The notes under the pieces were generated by a model. That model worked only from the letters and a program-made list of their open reading frames with translations. It was not told the origin of the DNA and searched no databases. DNA of 64,000 bases from Bugula neritina (taxonomy: Eukaryota > Bryozoa > Gymnolaemata > Cheilostomatida > Bugulidae): assembly GCA_964035545.1 (NCBI GenBank), contig OZ037767.1:25343628-25407627 (forward strand), read 5' to 3'. Numbering within the stretch: position 1 is the stretch's first letter; every line of letters starts with the position of its first letter. Position numbers and translations under genes: made by a program. This document shows, one piece after another, positions 31,101-44,324 of the stretch.

Positions 31101-34100
31101 GTATGTAGTGAGAGTTATGTACTCCTAGAGTATGTAGTGAGAGTTATGTGCTCCTAGAGTATGTAGTGAGAGTTATGTGCTCCTAGAGTATGTAGTGAGA
31201 GTTATGTGCTCCTAGAGTATGTAGTGAGAGTTATGTACTCCTAGAGTGTGTAGTGAGAGTTATGTACTCCTAGAGTATGTAGTGAGAGTTATGTACTCCT
31301 AGAGTATGTAGTGAGAGTAGAAATCACATTAGTTGACTGATCATAACTCAAACACCTTCAACTTAGAAGCTTGCTTAGCCTTTTGCTTAAGTTTCTGTTC
31401 CACATCGGATAATTCTTGCTGCAAACAATTAACTTTCTCCTGCAGAGTCTCGTTTCGCTGACTCAGGTTGGAAACTTCTGTTTTCAAAGAGGAGTTTTGC
31501 TGCAACAAGCTGCTGTTTCTTTCCAGAATGTTCTCTGTCTCCGTCTGAACCTTCAATTATTGAGGATGTTCAGGAATGCTAGACTTCTAGTATACTAATA
31601 CAGCCCTATGATATTATGCCTATCACATTGTACTGAGCATATCTTTCTCAACAGCAAAACTATTAGTAACAAGTTGTGCAGCATATGGTAACGACAAAGT
31701 TAGTACATGCATATTTACAAACTGAGTGAGTAAAGTGTATGTGTCAAGATTCTCTCAGCAATGAGTGATTGTGAAATAATGATTAGCATGGAAAGTCAAC
31801 AAAGTGTAGGATAAAAGAGTGCAAAGCACATATTGAAAAGGCATAGTGAAGAATTCATAGTGGGAGGATAGAGTAAAAACTATATAAAAGGGCAAAGAGC
31901 AACTGAACAAAATGGTAGCTCAGAATACAAATTTACAGTAAATGTGTAGAGAGGCTGTAGAGAGAATTGAATCAGAGTGTATAACCAGAGTAAACAATGA
32001 GACTGCAACATGAAAATAGATAAAATAAGAGAATCCGACAGAAAATAATAGAAATGTACAGTATAAAGTGTAGAGTCACCTAGAAAATGAGAATGTATTC
32101 TATAGATATAAGCTAAATAGTAGCAGCATAGGAAGAATGGAGTGTCAAGACAGACTGTATAAACATGATTACATGACTTACAGTTCGTAGCTGGTCTTCC
32201 ATTCTCTGATAAGCCTTGTCTCTCTCCTTGCCTATTTGACTCTCTAAATCTGAGATCTTAGTGAGGTAAGACGATTCCTGTTGCTTCATTTTACTCTCCA
32301 CCTCTTTGCTGCACACATAAAAACGCTCAGTGTTTGTAACAAACAGTAACGGTAACGGCGAAATAGTCTAAGAGCACTTCATGCTTGTATATATGAAATA
32401 ATACAGTACCAAACAGCTAGCAACTACTGCATGTTAACTGATTATATTATAGAGCTCAGTGCAGTATGCTAACCTTTTAGAGGAGAGCTTATTATTTTCT
32501 GCCCTTTGCTTACAAAGAGTTTCTTCTAGGAGAGATACTTGAGCTCTGAGTTGCTCATTGAGCTCTAGAGTATCTTGCAGCGTGCGGACAAGTTTGGAGT
32601 TGTCCATTTTTACAGATTTTATTTCTCTTTCTATATTTTTCGTCTAAAGTAATATAATGTGAATGAGCCACTTATCTAGAGATAAACACTAATTCTGTAA
32701 TGTTGGCATATAAAAACATAAAAAACAAAGATTTCTATAATTAAAAACCACATAAACATATAAAGAACTCAATTATTTGAAATTGTCTAACGGCTTTAAA
32801 ACTCTGTGCGAAGAACATGCCTCACAAGTAAACAGATTGAGACATTCAATTAACATATAAGCTAACATACACATAGTTTAGTATACACAGGGAAGTACCT
32901 GACAAGACTGTTTGCTCTCCAACTCGCTGAACTTATCAGATACAGAGTCAAACTGACCCTCCACCTTCACAAGTTTATCTTGAAGTTTTTTCCTAAACAA
33001 AAATTATACGAAATATTCTACATAAGTACTCACCAGCCAATCAGTTTAAGTTATGATAACAAAATGCCGCAACTCACAAGTTTCACGTTGGATGTATCTT
33101 AATTGTTGAAAATTGGCTGTAATCAACCAAACAACAAAACTCTGCTAACAAACTTTACCTTTCTTTTTTCAACTCATTCATCTGAGAGTCTCTCTTACCA
33201 AGCTCAATCTGCACAGTCTCATATTTACACTGTAACTCCGTATGCAGAGCCATCATGTTTTCCAGAGACTCGGCTACTTTAGAGTTGTCTTCTCGTAGTT
33301 TCTCTTCCACTTCAGTCTTTAATTCTTCCTATTAAATAAATGATGATTGGGTTACAAGAGTAAGCTGTCAATTTTGCAATTTGTTATTCAAATTGTGATT
33401 TAATATGAAATGTATGCTACTTTTAATTGATTTGGGAAATTGGGTTAATTACTATTAATTATTGTAGAGTAAAGCTAAGTAAAATTTGTTATGGTAATTA
33501 ACCACAACCTTTAAATCATAACCAATATGGCTGTATAATTGAAATAACTATTTTGAAATTGTTAAATCTATTTTCTCCAATCAAGACTTGAAAATTCAGT
33601 AAGCAAGTTAATCAATATGAAAGAAAAAAAACTTGATGCAACTGAGGCTGCACCAAGTAATTAGTGTGAAGAAAACATTCAGAACAACAAATGATGATGA
33701 ACAACAGTTTCCTTATGCAAGCTGAAAGATTAGTTTCTACTAAGAGGTAACATCTTGAAATTCTATTAAAAGAAGCAATTTAGAAGAAAAACAATACAAT
33801 TCTGTGAGAAGCCAGGAAGAGTCAGCAAATACAAAAGACCTGCTGCTGAATGGCCTCTTCCAAACTCTCCACTCTGGAGGCAAGAATCTTCGCATCCTTC
33901 AGGGCTTCGTCTCTCGCTCTTATTGCGGAATTGAAGTCTGTCTCTCTCAGTTCAGACGTCGTCTGCAACTGCTGTGACATCATTTCCGCCTGAGTCAGAG
34001 CCTGCTTGGAGTTACTCAACTCTTGTTTCAGCTGTAATAGGTGACGGATACTGCATATGCAATATGTAACTTGAAATCTGTCTGGCTAGGCATGACTTAA

Positions 34101-37100
34101 CTGCTTCAAAGCAATGACAATGATTTACAATTTTGGTACTCAACTATTCAAATTACATCAATAAAATACAAACTGTAGCTAACAATTACTGTATTTTACT
34201 GACAATTTTTACAACAAAACTCTAGTTTAATAAATATGAGTATATTATTCAACTAAATCTATTTTATAAAGAAACAGACAATGAAATATGCAAATTATTT
34301 TAACAAATAGTTTATTGTCTTCACTTGCAGCTAACTCTCTACATATATGTGAGTGGAAAGAGATTTTCAAAATCTAATCTGCACATAGCAACACTTTGTT
34401 AAACTTGTAATCAGTTGACACTATTTATAGCTGTTAGAAAAGCAGGATTTAAAAATTGAAATTTATTGAGGTTACCCATGAACATAAACCACAAAGGTTA
34501 ATTACTGCTTTAGGTTTGGAAGCAGCTTTGTCTTACAACAGAATATTACTTTCTAGGAAACCACCATGACTGCGACAGCAAAGTTTGACAAGCAAGTTGC
34601 TAACCTTTCGTATTTTTGTTTCGGCTTGCTTCAGGTTTTTCTGAACCTTCTCCACGTCTCTATGATTAGCCTTGGCTGAGGTCAACTCGCTCTGTAGCTG
34701 TTCCACTTCTGACTGTAACTTTCCGTTCTCGTAAGACAGTGTGTTCTTCTGTGAGGTTAGCTCTGCCAGATGTCGATCAAAGTGAGTGAAACTTGTCTGT
34801 ATGAAATGAGTTGATAGAACATACTAGATTAGATACGCATGTCTTCAAACAGCCAAGTCCAGCTTGTAAACTATTCAATTTCTTTTTCTTAAAAGTTATC
34901 AACAGCAAAGGGTAAAACGCCTGTAAGACTTGCAGTTTCATTTGCCAGCAAGTGAATCATTGTTGATACTCTTTCAAGACTTGGAGGCCATTCAGGGAAA
35001 TATGAACAGTACAGACTAAATGCAATCGTGTGGCTGCATAACTATCTGCATTTTTACACGTGACAAGCAAATACAGAGTAAGAAAATCGACTAGCTCACT
35101 GTTACAATTTGGCATTGCCTCCACTATAGAGGAGATAACCTTGGGTGCAATGATTCAGTTACAACCATGTGCTTATCTCAGAAGCAGCTTTGACATTGCA
35201 GACATGTGTTTGTAAAAGCTTCTAAAACTAATACTAAGCAAATAATTTATTTATTAGTTGATGTGACATAAGATATTATTGATAACATATTGATTACAGT
35301 TCAATAGTATTTATACGTAAAACAGATATCTAAGCATTGAGAAGAAATAGAAAAACAGTCATCAATATATGTAGCCAACAAACCTTAGAGTTTAGTGTCT
35401 GCATTTCCTGTTCCAGTTCCTTTGACCTTGACTTTTCTTCTTCAAGGTCATCAACAGCAGCAGCAAGTTTCTGTTTGTATGATTCTATTTCAGCCTGCAA
35501 CTCACTCCTTTCCCCATCCATAGCATCTACTGCACCGTTTACCTGCATTCAACAGTTGCGTAGGTAAATAGAAAGTTGGTAAACCATTCTTATAACAAAA
35601 CCCTCAGTCTTTTAAAAACTTATCAAACCACGTAGCTGAAAGTAAACAATACTGCTTGGCGTGAATTTGATTTAAATTTAATATCTTTAACTATCAGAAT
35701 TTTAAATACCAACAGTGTAGCCTATCATACCTCAGTTAGGATATTTTCTTTCTCCCCTTCTAAAGACAGAAGTTCAGATTTGAGGCTAGCCAGCCTGTCT
35801 TGGAGTCCACCAATCATGGCAAACTTAGACTCAGCCTCTTTGTCCGCATTCTCCTTCAGTTCGTTGAGCTCTTTCTCCATTTCCTGGCAGCTAGCCTCCA
35901 GTTCCTCAACACGCTGGGTTAGAATCTCACTATATTCACAGATGCAATACTTTGAAACAGATGTGATTGAGTAAGAGTAAGTTTGTGTTGAGTAAGTATA
36001 TAGAGTAAGTATTTTGAGTAAGTGTATAGAGTAAGTATATAGAGTAAGTATTTTGAGTAAGTGTATAGAGTAAGTATATAGAGTAAGTATTTTGAGTAGG
36101 GTCTCAGCTGTAGACTAATGGAGACGTGTCAGGTGTGTTAAAAGATAAAGTCAAAGAAACTTTAGCTTTTAAATTTAATGAGAGCTTACAAACTAAAAAC
36201 GTCTTCATTATACTTAGAACTTTTTACATTATTAAGAAATTAGCTATTTACTCAATTTATCTGGAGACAAGACATTAGAAAAATAGATTGCGTGATACAG
36301 GAAAAGTGTAGTTGTAATTGTGAAGACAAACTTATTTTTAATGATAACTTTTTTGAGAAGTTTATCACTCTTACAATGTTTCGGCATCCATTTTAATTGT
36401 ACAAATAAACAAATCTAAGAATTAGACTGCAAATCATGAAATGCTGGATAAAAGACACATTGTAACACATTGAAACAAAACTATGATTAAATACAAAGAC
36501 TTGTCACTCACTTATCAGATATTGCTTCATCTCTTCGTTTGGTCATGTGACGAAGTTGCTGGCGGACATCAATGAGGCGTGCAGTCTCATCGTTAGCCTG
36601 AGCTCTTATCAACTCTTCAGTTAGTCGGGTGTTGTCTGCATTTAGCTCATCTATCTTAGCATTCAGCTTGGCACACTCAGCCTCAGCTTCAGCTTTGTCT
36701 TTCTGTAAGATTAAAAAGAAAATTCCACTATGTATGATCTGTTTTCTTTTCAAGATTGACCAGCATTTAAACCATACTTGTGGCAATAAAATCATCATGT
36801 TGTTCAAACTAAATGTGTATTTTAAGTCAACTCGTAATTAAGTAGTAAAACAAAAATATTCATTTTTATTTCAAAATGCAAAAATCAATACAGTAACAAT
36901 ACAGTATTTATCAACTTTAAAACCAGTGACTTAAAAAGTAGAGCAGGAAATTTAGGATAACCTAGACTTACTAGAACAGCACAACCAGCCATGGAGGACA
37001 ACTAGAAGGGTAGGTAAAGTACACATGTCACTTCCTCACCTGATACTCCCCAAACAGGGACTGCATAGCTTCCAACTGCTGATTGAGCTCAGCATATTTC

Positions 37101-40100
37101 TCATGAACTGTGCTAATATCCGAACTTACTTTCGTCTTTTCCTGTTTCATCACTTCTAGTTCAGACAATCTAGTTTCTAGCATATTCCAAAATAAAACAT
37201 TTTTTACTAGTAGACCATGTTTATGTTACTGATATACCTATCATACATTATGGACGGCAGTTTAAACACATGATATCATCAAAATATATTTTGAGCTTAC
37301 ACCCAGACTCAAAGGGAAATATGCCTCACAACATTTCAGTTTCGTATAAAAATATTTAGTGCTTGACTATTATACAACACCAATGGAAGGAAACAGTGCA
37401 CAAGGGTACTTTTTCAGTTCTATTATCATTCAATAGCAGTTATGTTGTACCTATAGTACAGCTGCATGGCATAACAACCACTGAAATAATACAAGTCATA
37501 ACACAGTTTGTTTGAGATGAAAATCACAGCGGAGTTGCCTTCACTTCAGACAGCTGTGGAGTTGCCTTCACTTCAGACATCTGTGGAGTTGCCTGCACTT
37601 CAGACAACTGCCCATTCAACACAATTAGCAAACAAATAACTCACCCAATTCCTGACATACCGTCACCATCTCCTTCTCTATCTGCTTTTTGTTTGACTTT
37701 TCATGTTTCAGTTCATCGCACTTTTTGCTGAAATCTTTCTTCAGTTTAATAAAGTCTGACGTAAAATTCTGATTCTGAAAAAGTGCTTGACTAATTCAAT
37801 TAAAACTCTAGATATTACTTGAAAGTGAGGCCAGATGAACTCAAGCAATTTTTGCGTAGAAAATTATTTCACTTCAATGAGAACACCTTTAAACAATTTT
37901 GAAGTAAGAAATTATTTAGGTGATTGAAATAAATTTTAAAGTGAATGGTCAAGCTAATAGGCGCAATTAAAATTTATATTTACAAAAATATTGGCAGGAA
38001 AACAATAGCCCATAATTGTTGAAAACAATTTTTAAGAGCTTTTCAAATATCAACAGCTAAGTTTTATAAAATAATATAATTTTGCTTCGCTCAATTATAT
38101 GAGCTACATCATAATTATATATTATAAACAAAAGTAAATATCTCTTTGCTTGAATAAAATGCTATGATCTTAGCACTACGAATCAAGATAGAAGTAGAAA
38201 ACAGAATAAATGTAGAGAATACAAAATTTAAACAAGAAATAACCTACTTCTATTTGCTCTTGTTTTAACAAGTTTTCTATTTCATCCAATCGTTGACCTA
38301 ATTCACTATTTGCTCTGTCAAGGGCAAACCTACAAATAAACAAAACAATTTCCTACATGCATGACTTAAGTTATCAATATGATATTTGCTGATCCAGAAG
38401 TACAACTACTAGCCATGTCACTAAAACTAGCGTAGCTTTGCTTCTGGCTATTTTACCAGCTCAAGTAAACTGTAAGCTGCTTGTCATCATTCAGCACTCC
38501 CCCTTTACCTGAGAGTAAAGGACTAGGTAGGGTCCTTCACATTAGTAAATCACTTTCACTTTTAATTTTAGTCTCATCTACTTTGAGTCATTAAAATATA
38601 AATTATATTTGCGAGGCTGAGATTGAAACTGAATCTGTTATCATTTTTATTTTATTCCACCAAAAACTAAAACCCGATAAGCTGAATAGACAAGTGAGAA
38701 TACTTTGACACATTTGTTCAAATAGTGTGAATAACACCACAGATTAATACCGTAGATGTCTCTCTTCTGAAAGTTGTCTGTCCAGTTCTGCTACCTTCTT
38801 TAACAGAGACTCCCCTCTATTTCTTTCCGCTATAATAGCATCTTCTTTCTCGTGCTACAATAAAACAAACACACAATGAGCTCAATGTGTGAGTTAAATC
38901 TATAAGATATTGGCAATCACTAGCCTTTAAAAATGTCAAGATAATGAAAATATTTCTTATTAACAGTTTTTTAACTACCTATAACTCTTAAATAATATGA
39001 TTAAATATTTTTGAAAGAATATTTTTTATACATTTTGAAAGGTTGCCTTCTCATTATTAATAAAGAATTTAACTCCAAATTTATGACTCACCCGCAAGAG
39101 TGAAGCCTCTTCCAATGATAGTCTAGCCTTTTGTAACTCAAGTTCAATGTGTTGCCTTTGCTCATTCAGCTCCTGCTTATCCGTTTTGAGATGGGCGTTC
39201 TCTGAAATGAAAAGTGACATTAGAGCATAGATGAGCATTATACTGTGGTAGAAACTTTATAATACTGCAGTGTGACTAAGCCTATTGTAATACTGCTTCA
39301 CAGCATTTAACTCAAGTACTGAATCGACTCAAGATGCGCAAGCTTCATTTGAACTAACTCAATTAAGGCTGATGAAACATCACAAATATTTTTGACAAAC
39401 TAGTCAACAGCCATCTAAAAACATTTTAGCAACTGGGCAAAGCAGTAATTTGATACAGTTGTTAGCAAAGAAATTTCAAGCGAAATTTACAGAACAAACT
39501 TGGTACAAAACAGTGTCAGTTTTCTACCAACTTTTTCACCTTTATGGAAGATAATAGCTATATAAATGAAGTACAGCAACCAAGTAATAATTAGAAATAA
39601 AACTAATATAATGTAACCCAGGTAAGAATATGTAAATGAATATTATATTTAAATTAAAAATAAACCTGCAGAAAGCTTCTTCATCTCCTCAGTGTAGATG
39701 TCTGTCATCTCTACAAGCTTTTGTTCCAAGTCGGAGGGCTGTCGGGTGAGTGTTGACAGATTCACAAAGTTTAGTTTCAAACTTTGCAGAACAGATTCCA
39801 TGCTCTGAGTCTAAAAGAATGCAAAACAAAAGTATAAGCTCAGGGCTAAAAGCCTAAGACTGAGCGTAGTAACTATTTGAAGAGAGTAGAGTAAAATACA
39901 AACAGCATGCAGGTTATAGCGGTATTTTGCTTTTAACTTTTCGTGCATAAAAACAAGGTATATATATTAAAATCATTGATCATATACATGTTTACTTAAG
40001 CAAACTTCATAACTTTTACCTTTGACAAAAGCAGAGAAAACCTATCTGTTGACCCTTGCTGACGAGCTGTAAGAATTTCCTACAAAGCAAACCAGAAATT

Positions 40101-41376
40101 TGAAAAAACAATTGTAACTGGCATATTATGATTTGTGTCTCAAGGTCACAACATGTTTAAATTGCGTATCATTAGAGCAAACGTTCATCCAGTTTTATGC
40201 TACAAACTAAAAATAAATACCAAATTACAACTTTAGACATAAAGTAAATTCGTAAATTATTATTAGACTCTGTCAACTACTCTATAACTCTGATCGACCA
40301 AACCAATCACTGGATGAGTTTGTAGTAAAATACAGAATTAGTTTTGGAGTCTTTATGATCATAACTTGTAGTAACATCTCATACTTGCCTTTGGTTAGTT
40401 ACTGTAACATTGTGCTTGGGTGTGAGCAACCTACTCTTCATTTTAACTTTACTGAGAGTTATGGCACAAACAGTAACACAAAATTGATTCTATAGCAAAT
40501 AACAAATCAAAAATCAACAGAACGTAAGTTCTGCTGAGTTTAACAATAGTAAATAGCAAATTGTAGTAACTTTAAATTTGAAACTAGATGTAACGTGAGC
40601 ATCCAAGACTATTGTTACATTTACTATTAGCTTTACACATAATTTTAGTCTTACCATTACAATTTAGATTGTTGTTTTCAGTTTAAAGGCTTTACTGCTG
40701 AACAGAGACATTCAGTATTAAAGTAAAAGTTAGTTAGTGACCAATAATAAAATAATAATGACTTTGACTTTTCTATTTAATTTTTATCTCATCTAGTTTT
40801 AGTCACTATGATGATTATTATAATACCAAAAAATTGCAAAGCTGAGACTGAGATCCAAACTGAATATGTTATCAATTTTATTTCAACAAAGAGTAAGACT
40901 AAAATGTAAAAAGTAAAGCCTAAATCAATTTATCAAGATTAAAATAGTTCATAACGGTGGAAATTGCTATAACTAAAACCAATATTCATAATCATAGTAA
41001 ATAAAATTAAATAGCTCACTTAGGCTTAGAATCAGTGAGTCTATAATCATAATCATAATGATAATGACCAATACAAAAAAGTAATAGTAATGTGATAGTA
41101 TTCACTAGTTTAGTAGTTAAGTAAAGCCTAAACTAAACGTAATTATTAATGCTAATAGTTATAGTAATGCTACGTTTAATACTAATACTTTATAACTGCT
41201 AGTTTTAGTAATACTAATAGTAATAGTTATAGTAAAACTAAATCAAAATGTAATCTACTTACTTTAGTGAGTTGGGTAGCTGAGTCCTCAACCTCTTCAA
41301 GTCGTGTTTGCATCATTTGAACAACATTTTTCGATACAGGAACAATCCCTCTGGGAGACCAGCTTGTAACTTCCAT
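28194..41376 (-). CDS. CCDC150: Coiled-coil domain-containing protein 150, 1127 residues
   Basis: Twenty-five minus-strand coding exons join in frame to 3384 nt: 41263-41376, 40020-40079, 39666-39810, 39092-39201, 38751-38854, 38248-38329, 37645-37774, 37040-37176, 36512-36702, 35731-35929, 35384-35542, 34605-34796, 33840-34031, 33159-33328, 32899-32992, 32474-32643, 32182-32308, 31356-31544, 30558-30716, 30276-30362, 29918-29989, 29375-29563, 28980-29086, 28557-28692, 28194-28262. Nearly the whole product is heptad-rich Glu/Lys/Gln/Leu coiled coil. The N-terminus is a short Ser/Pro segment (MEVTSWSPRGIVPVS) before a first coil (QTRLEEVEDSATQLTK). A motif MESVLQSLKLNFVNLST follows, which I match from memory to the LESLMQSLKMN region of vertebrate CCDC150. 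The predicted length is also close to the human protein (about 1100). The C-terminal ~75 residues are Ser-rich and end EMERRRLIS. The family's molecular role is poorly known. The start ATG follows an acceptor-like TTTAAATATAG, so a 5' UTR intron is likely. Other long coiled-coil families are possible if the motif match is wrong. Confidence 0.8.
29113..29252. repeat. CCDC150: ~50-bp degenerate tandem repeat in a CCDC150 intron
   Basis: About 2.7 copies of a unit resembling CAGTTAGTCACTCAC followed by ACTATTACCA. It lies just upstream (in the transcript sense) of the acceptor of exon 28980-29086. Confidence 0.6.
31051..31318. repeat. CCDC150: 29-bp minisatellite, about nine copies
   Basis: The unit starts GAGAGTTATGTGCTCC and continues TAGAGTATGTAGT; copies differ mainly by GTGCTCC versus GTACTCC. 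It lies in a CCDC150 intron, 38 nt past the donor of exon 31356-31544. Confidence 0.95.
35965..36098. repeat. CCDC150: GAGTAAGT-rich tandem repeat
   Basis: Roughly three copies of a ~42-bp unit made of GAGTAAGTATTTT, GAGTAAGTGTATA and GAGTAAGTATATA, in a CCDC150 intron about 40 nt from the acceptor of exon 35731-35929. Confidence 0.85.
37531..37611. repeat. CCDC150: 30-bp tandem repeat, about three copies
   Basis: GGAGTTGCCTTCACTTCAGA plus a variable CAGCTGT/CATCTGT. It starts about 34 nt beyond the donor of CCDC150 exon 37645-37774. Confidence 0.85.
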
Positions 41377-43490
41377 AATATCAATTGACAGCTGACTATA
41401 TTTAAACAAAATTATTTAAGCTAAAAGTTAAAAATAGACAAAACTTTGAAGCCAAGCTATTTTAATTTTGTTTTGTGCGCCATAACAGGAAACAGAAGCA
41501 TGCTCGAACGGTATTGGATATTTTAGCGCCCTGACAACCAATTAGTTCACGGTTACTCTCAGTAACAGTAAACACTACTGTTACCAAGATGCTGCTCATT
41601 GATTAACATAGAGTTATCCTTCCCTGTGCTTACAATCCTGTAGGCTAGCTGCCAGAGATTGCCAACATGTGACCCTTAAACCCCATATATAAATTCTATC
41701 TGCTGCATGTTTAAACTGCATTGTATATTAGGTGATGTGCAACATAATTAATACCAAGACGTGGCCAAAGTTATGGCAAAATAGAGTTGTGTAATTATGC
41801 CCTCTTGTCAAAATAATATTTACATAAGCACCTCACTAAATTTTAAACTAAGCATGAAGCAGTGCATTAAAGCAGTTAATTTGTACGTATAAATTTGCAT
41901 AAAATGGTGCTTAACACCTATATCTGATCTGGTATAGACAAGTTACATTTTCAAATTGCAGCTTATAATATTACAGTTTCACAGTTTATGGCCAGGCTAT
42001 TCTGTTGTAACTTTGTGATTATGTGTGTGGTTGTAATTCATAAACAGCCCACATAAATATAAAAAATTGTACTAAAATATATAAACTTTGCCATTACCTA
42101 AAATAGTATATATATACTATTCTAACTCGGTCCTGAGAATGTGGGTGAAAACAGTGTTTTTCATTCACATTGAGACTACACATGTTGATAAAGACAAAGT
42201 CTGTAATACATTTAGCGCAGTCTTATCTGTAACAGCCAAATTTTACTTTAGCTGATTGCTATTAGAGTAACTTCAACTCTTCAACCTAGCTGGTTTGAGT
42301 GTAGCTGCAGTACTATGCACTTGGTGAACTGTGAGCAGGATAGATATTGCTAATGAATGAAAAAAGAATGGTAAGTTTGTCTTCTGGCTATTGCTGCTGT
42401 CTCAAGTGCATGCTTTTGATTTTTTGTGTACATAAATTATTAGTTTCTTAACGATTTATGAGGAATATGAGATATAACTACTCGTATTTGAAATAAAAAA
42501 ATTGTTTCTGCAGTTATATTTTCAACAAACTGATGTTAAACATTAGAGTTATCTGCTCTATAATGACTGTGAGACAAGCTGCTACAACTCACTCGCTGCG
42601 AAAAATCAGCAGATCCGTTTCCGACGGGGAATCCCAAATTTAATGTTATGCCTATGCCTCTCCCAATGCCAGTCGTGATGGTGGGGATTAAGTTTAGGTA
42701 AATTGATCTGTTCTGCGTTCAGTGGCGTACTTTGTTTTTATTTACAACATTTGAATAGTTATTTTACTGAATGTTGATAATCATTTTGATGGTCAATATA
42801 ATAAGTATATAGGTAGCCAAAGTGAAAGTTGAGGTTAGCAACAAAAAATTCAAATGATAATCATAATGATAATGGATAAATGATTAATGGCAATGATTTG
42901 AAATCTTTTTTCAAACTTGTACAATCAGATTTGGTTTGAGCTTATTATTAGGAATATCAATATATGAATATCGACAATAGTGAATGCAATGATTACAAGC
43001 ACCATTCCACGTTACTTAGTTAGTTTTACTTCATTTGACTTTGAAAATAACTTTGTTAACTGCTTTTTTTTAAAGAATTACTATTAGTATTACTATTAGT
43101 GTTAGAATATAATTTTTAATAACTATAACACACTCAGCTATACTATACTATACTAACACTATCAGCTATACTTTCTGAGTGGAAATGCAGCTGAGTGAAA
43201 TAGATACTGGATATATAACTAACAGTCACTGAAATTGATACTGTGGTGATTCTTTTTGGATTTATCTTTCACCCAATAATACTACAATATTCATGTTGTA
43301 ATTATGATTGATTTAACTTTGAGAGATTTACTTGAAAAAGATAAACTGTTGGCTGCATACGAGTCAACAACTGATACTCTAGAGCCTAGATGTTTAGAAA
43401 CTGAAAGAGGTTAGTTGAAAAACACAAATATGAACCAGTTTTCATGAAATAACTAGTGAAACTGGCACAAACACAGTAGTAATGTACATG
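41377..43490. other. Intergenic region between CCDC150 and the LINE relic
   Basis: This should contain the CCDC150 promoter and any 5' UTR exon. No coding exon is supported. Several stretches (about 43125-43165, and 41030-41240 inside the first CCDC150 intron) are degenerate TA/TAG-rich simple repeats. Confidence 0.4.
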
Positions 43491-43960
43491 CTGCTGCAGT
43501 GAGTGTAGACACACCAAAGGCTTTCGACAAAATTTCACACGAACTGCCCAAGGAAACCTTTGTCAGAGATCCTACTACCAGGTATTGAAGATTACCTCTG
43601 TGACTGAATTCACAATCATCTTTTCAATAGATCACAAACATTTGTGCTAGATTCTGCTAAGTCAATCATTCTACCAGTGACATCAGATGTTCATGTTTTA
43701 CAAGGCTCTGCTCTGAAACTTTTATCATTCTGGGTATATGTTGATGACTCTCCCAATTACGTGTATCTTTGTACAGACAGCAGCTGATGCATCAAACTGT
43801 TGGTATTATAGATGGTGAAAGGAGCCATGTCAATCTAAATGCAATAAACATCTGGACTTACACTTGAGAAATCAGATTTAGCACTAAAAAATCTAAGTTC
43901 ATTGCATTTCGGCTCCAAAAATATAGACATATATACAATGTGTAACATTTCAGCAACGTC
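43491..43960 (+). pseudogene. Decayed non-LTR retrotransposon reverse transcriptase
   Basis: Across frameshifts and stops, the plus strand still reads like the centre of a LINE reverse transcriptase. VDTPKAFDKISHE resembles the D..KAFDKV.H block. GIEDYL.D.IHNHLFNRSQ resembles the GI...L.WI..FL..R.Q block. VTSDVHVLQGSALKLLSF resembles the V.SGVPQGS.LGPLLF block and is followed by VYVDDSPNYV. The palm-domain catalytic positions are not intact. The fragment is 5'- and 3'-truncated, as is common for LINE copies. The clade (CR1-, RTE- or Jockey-like) cannot be told from this piece. Confidence 0.75.
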
Positions 43961-44324
43961 TATGCATAACTATGCTATGATAATAATGCTTTAGTTATTG
44001 TATGCTTAGTCTTTCTGTTAGTATAAGTACTTGTTAAGTTTGTCTAATAAAAAATAAGTAAGATAATCTTCAGTCATATCAATCACAGTAAAATAACCGT
44101 GAGTCTTGTCAGCTAGCCAAAAACTTGATCCATTTCCCAAGAGCTAACCCTGTCTTTCTATAACTATTAGATAAGTAATAAATACTTGAGCGCCTATGTT
44201 TTTGACTGCCAGCTACCATATAATACATGTTAATGTAGTCAAGTTCATATTCAATAGTTTTGTGTTTACACCTATCAGCTAGTGTACTTTCTTTTAGATA
44301 ATCTGATGTTATTTTTAAAACAAG
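43961..44324. other. Spacer upstream of the RING/B-box gene
   Basis: No coding signal. It may contain the tail of the LINE relic and the promoter and 5' UTR of the next gene. No TATA box is evident. Confidence 0.35.

Noticed and set aside
31051-31318. CRISPR-like array
   Set aside because: Units are contiguous with no unique spacers, and the genome is animal; it is a minisatellite.
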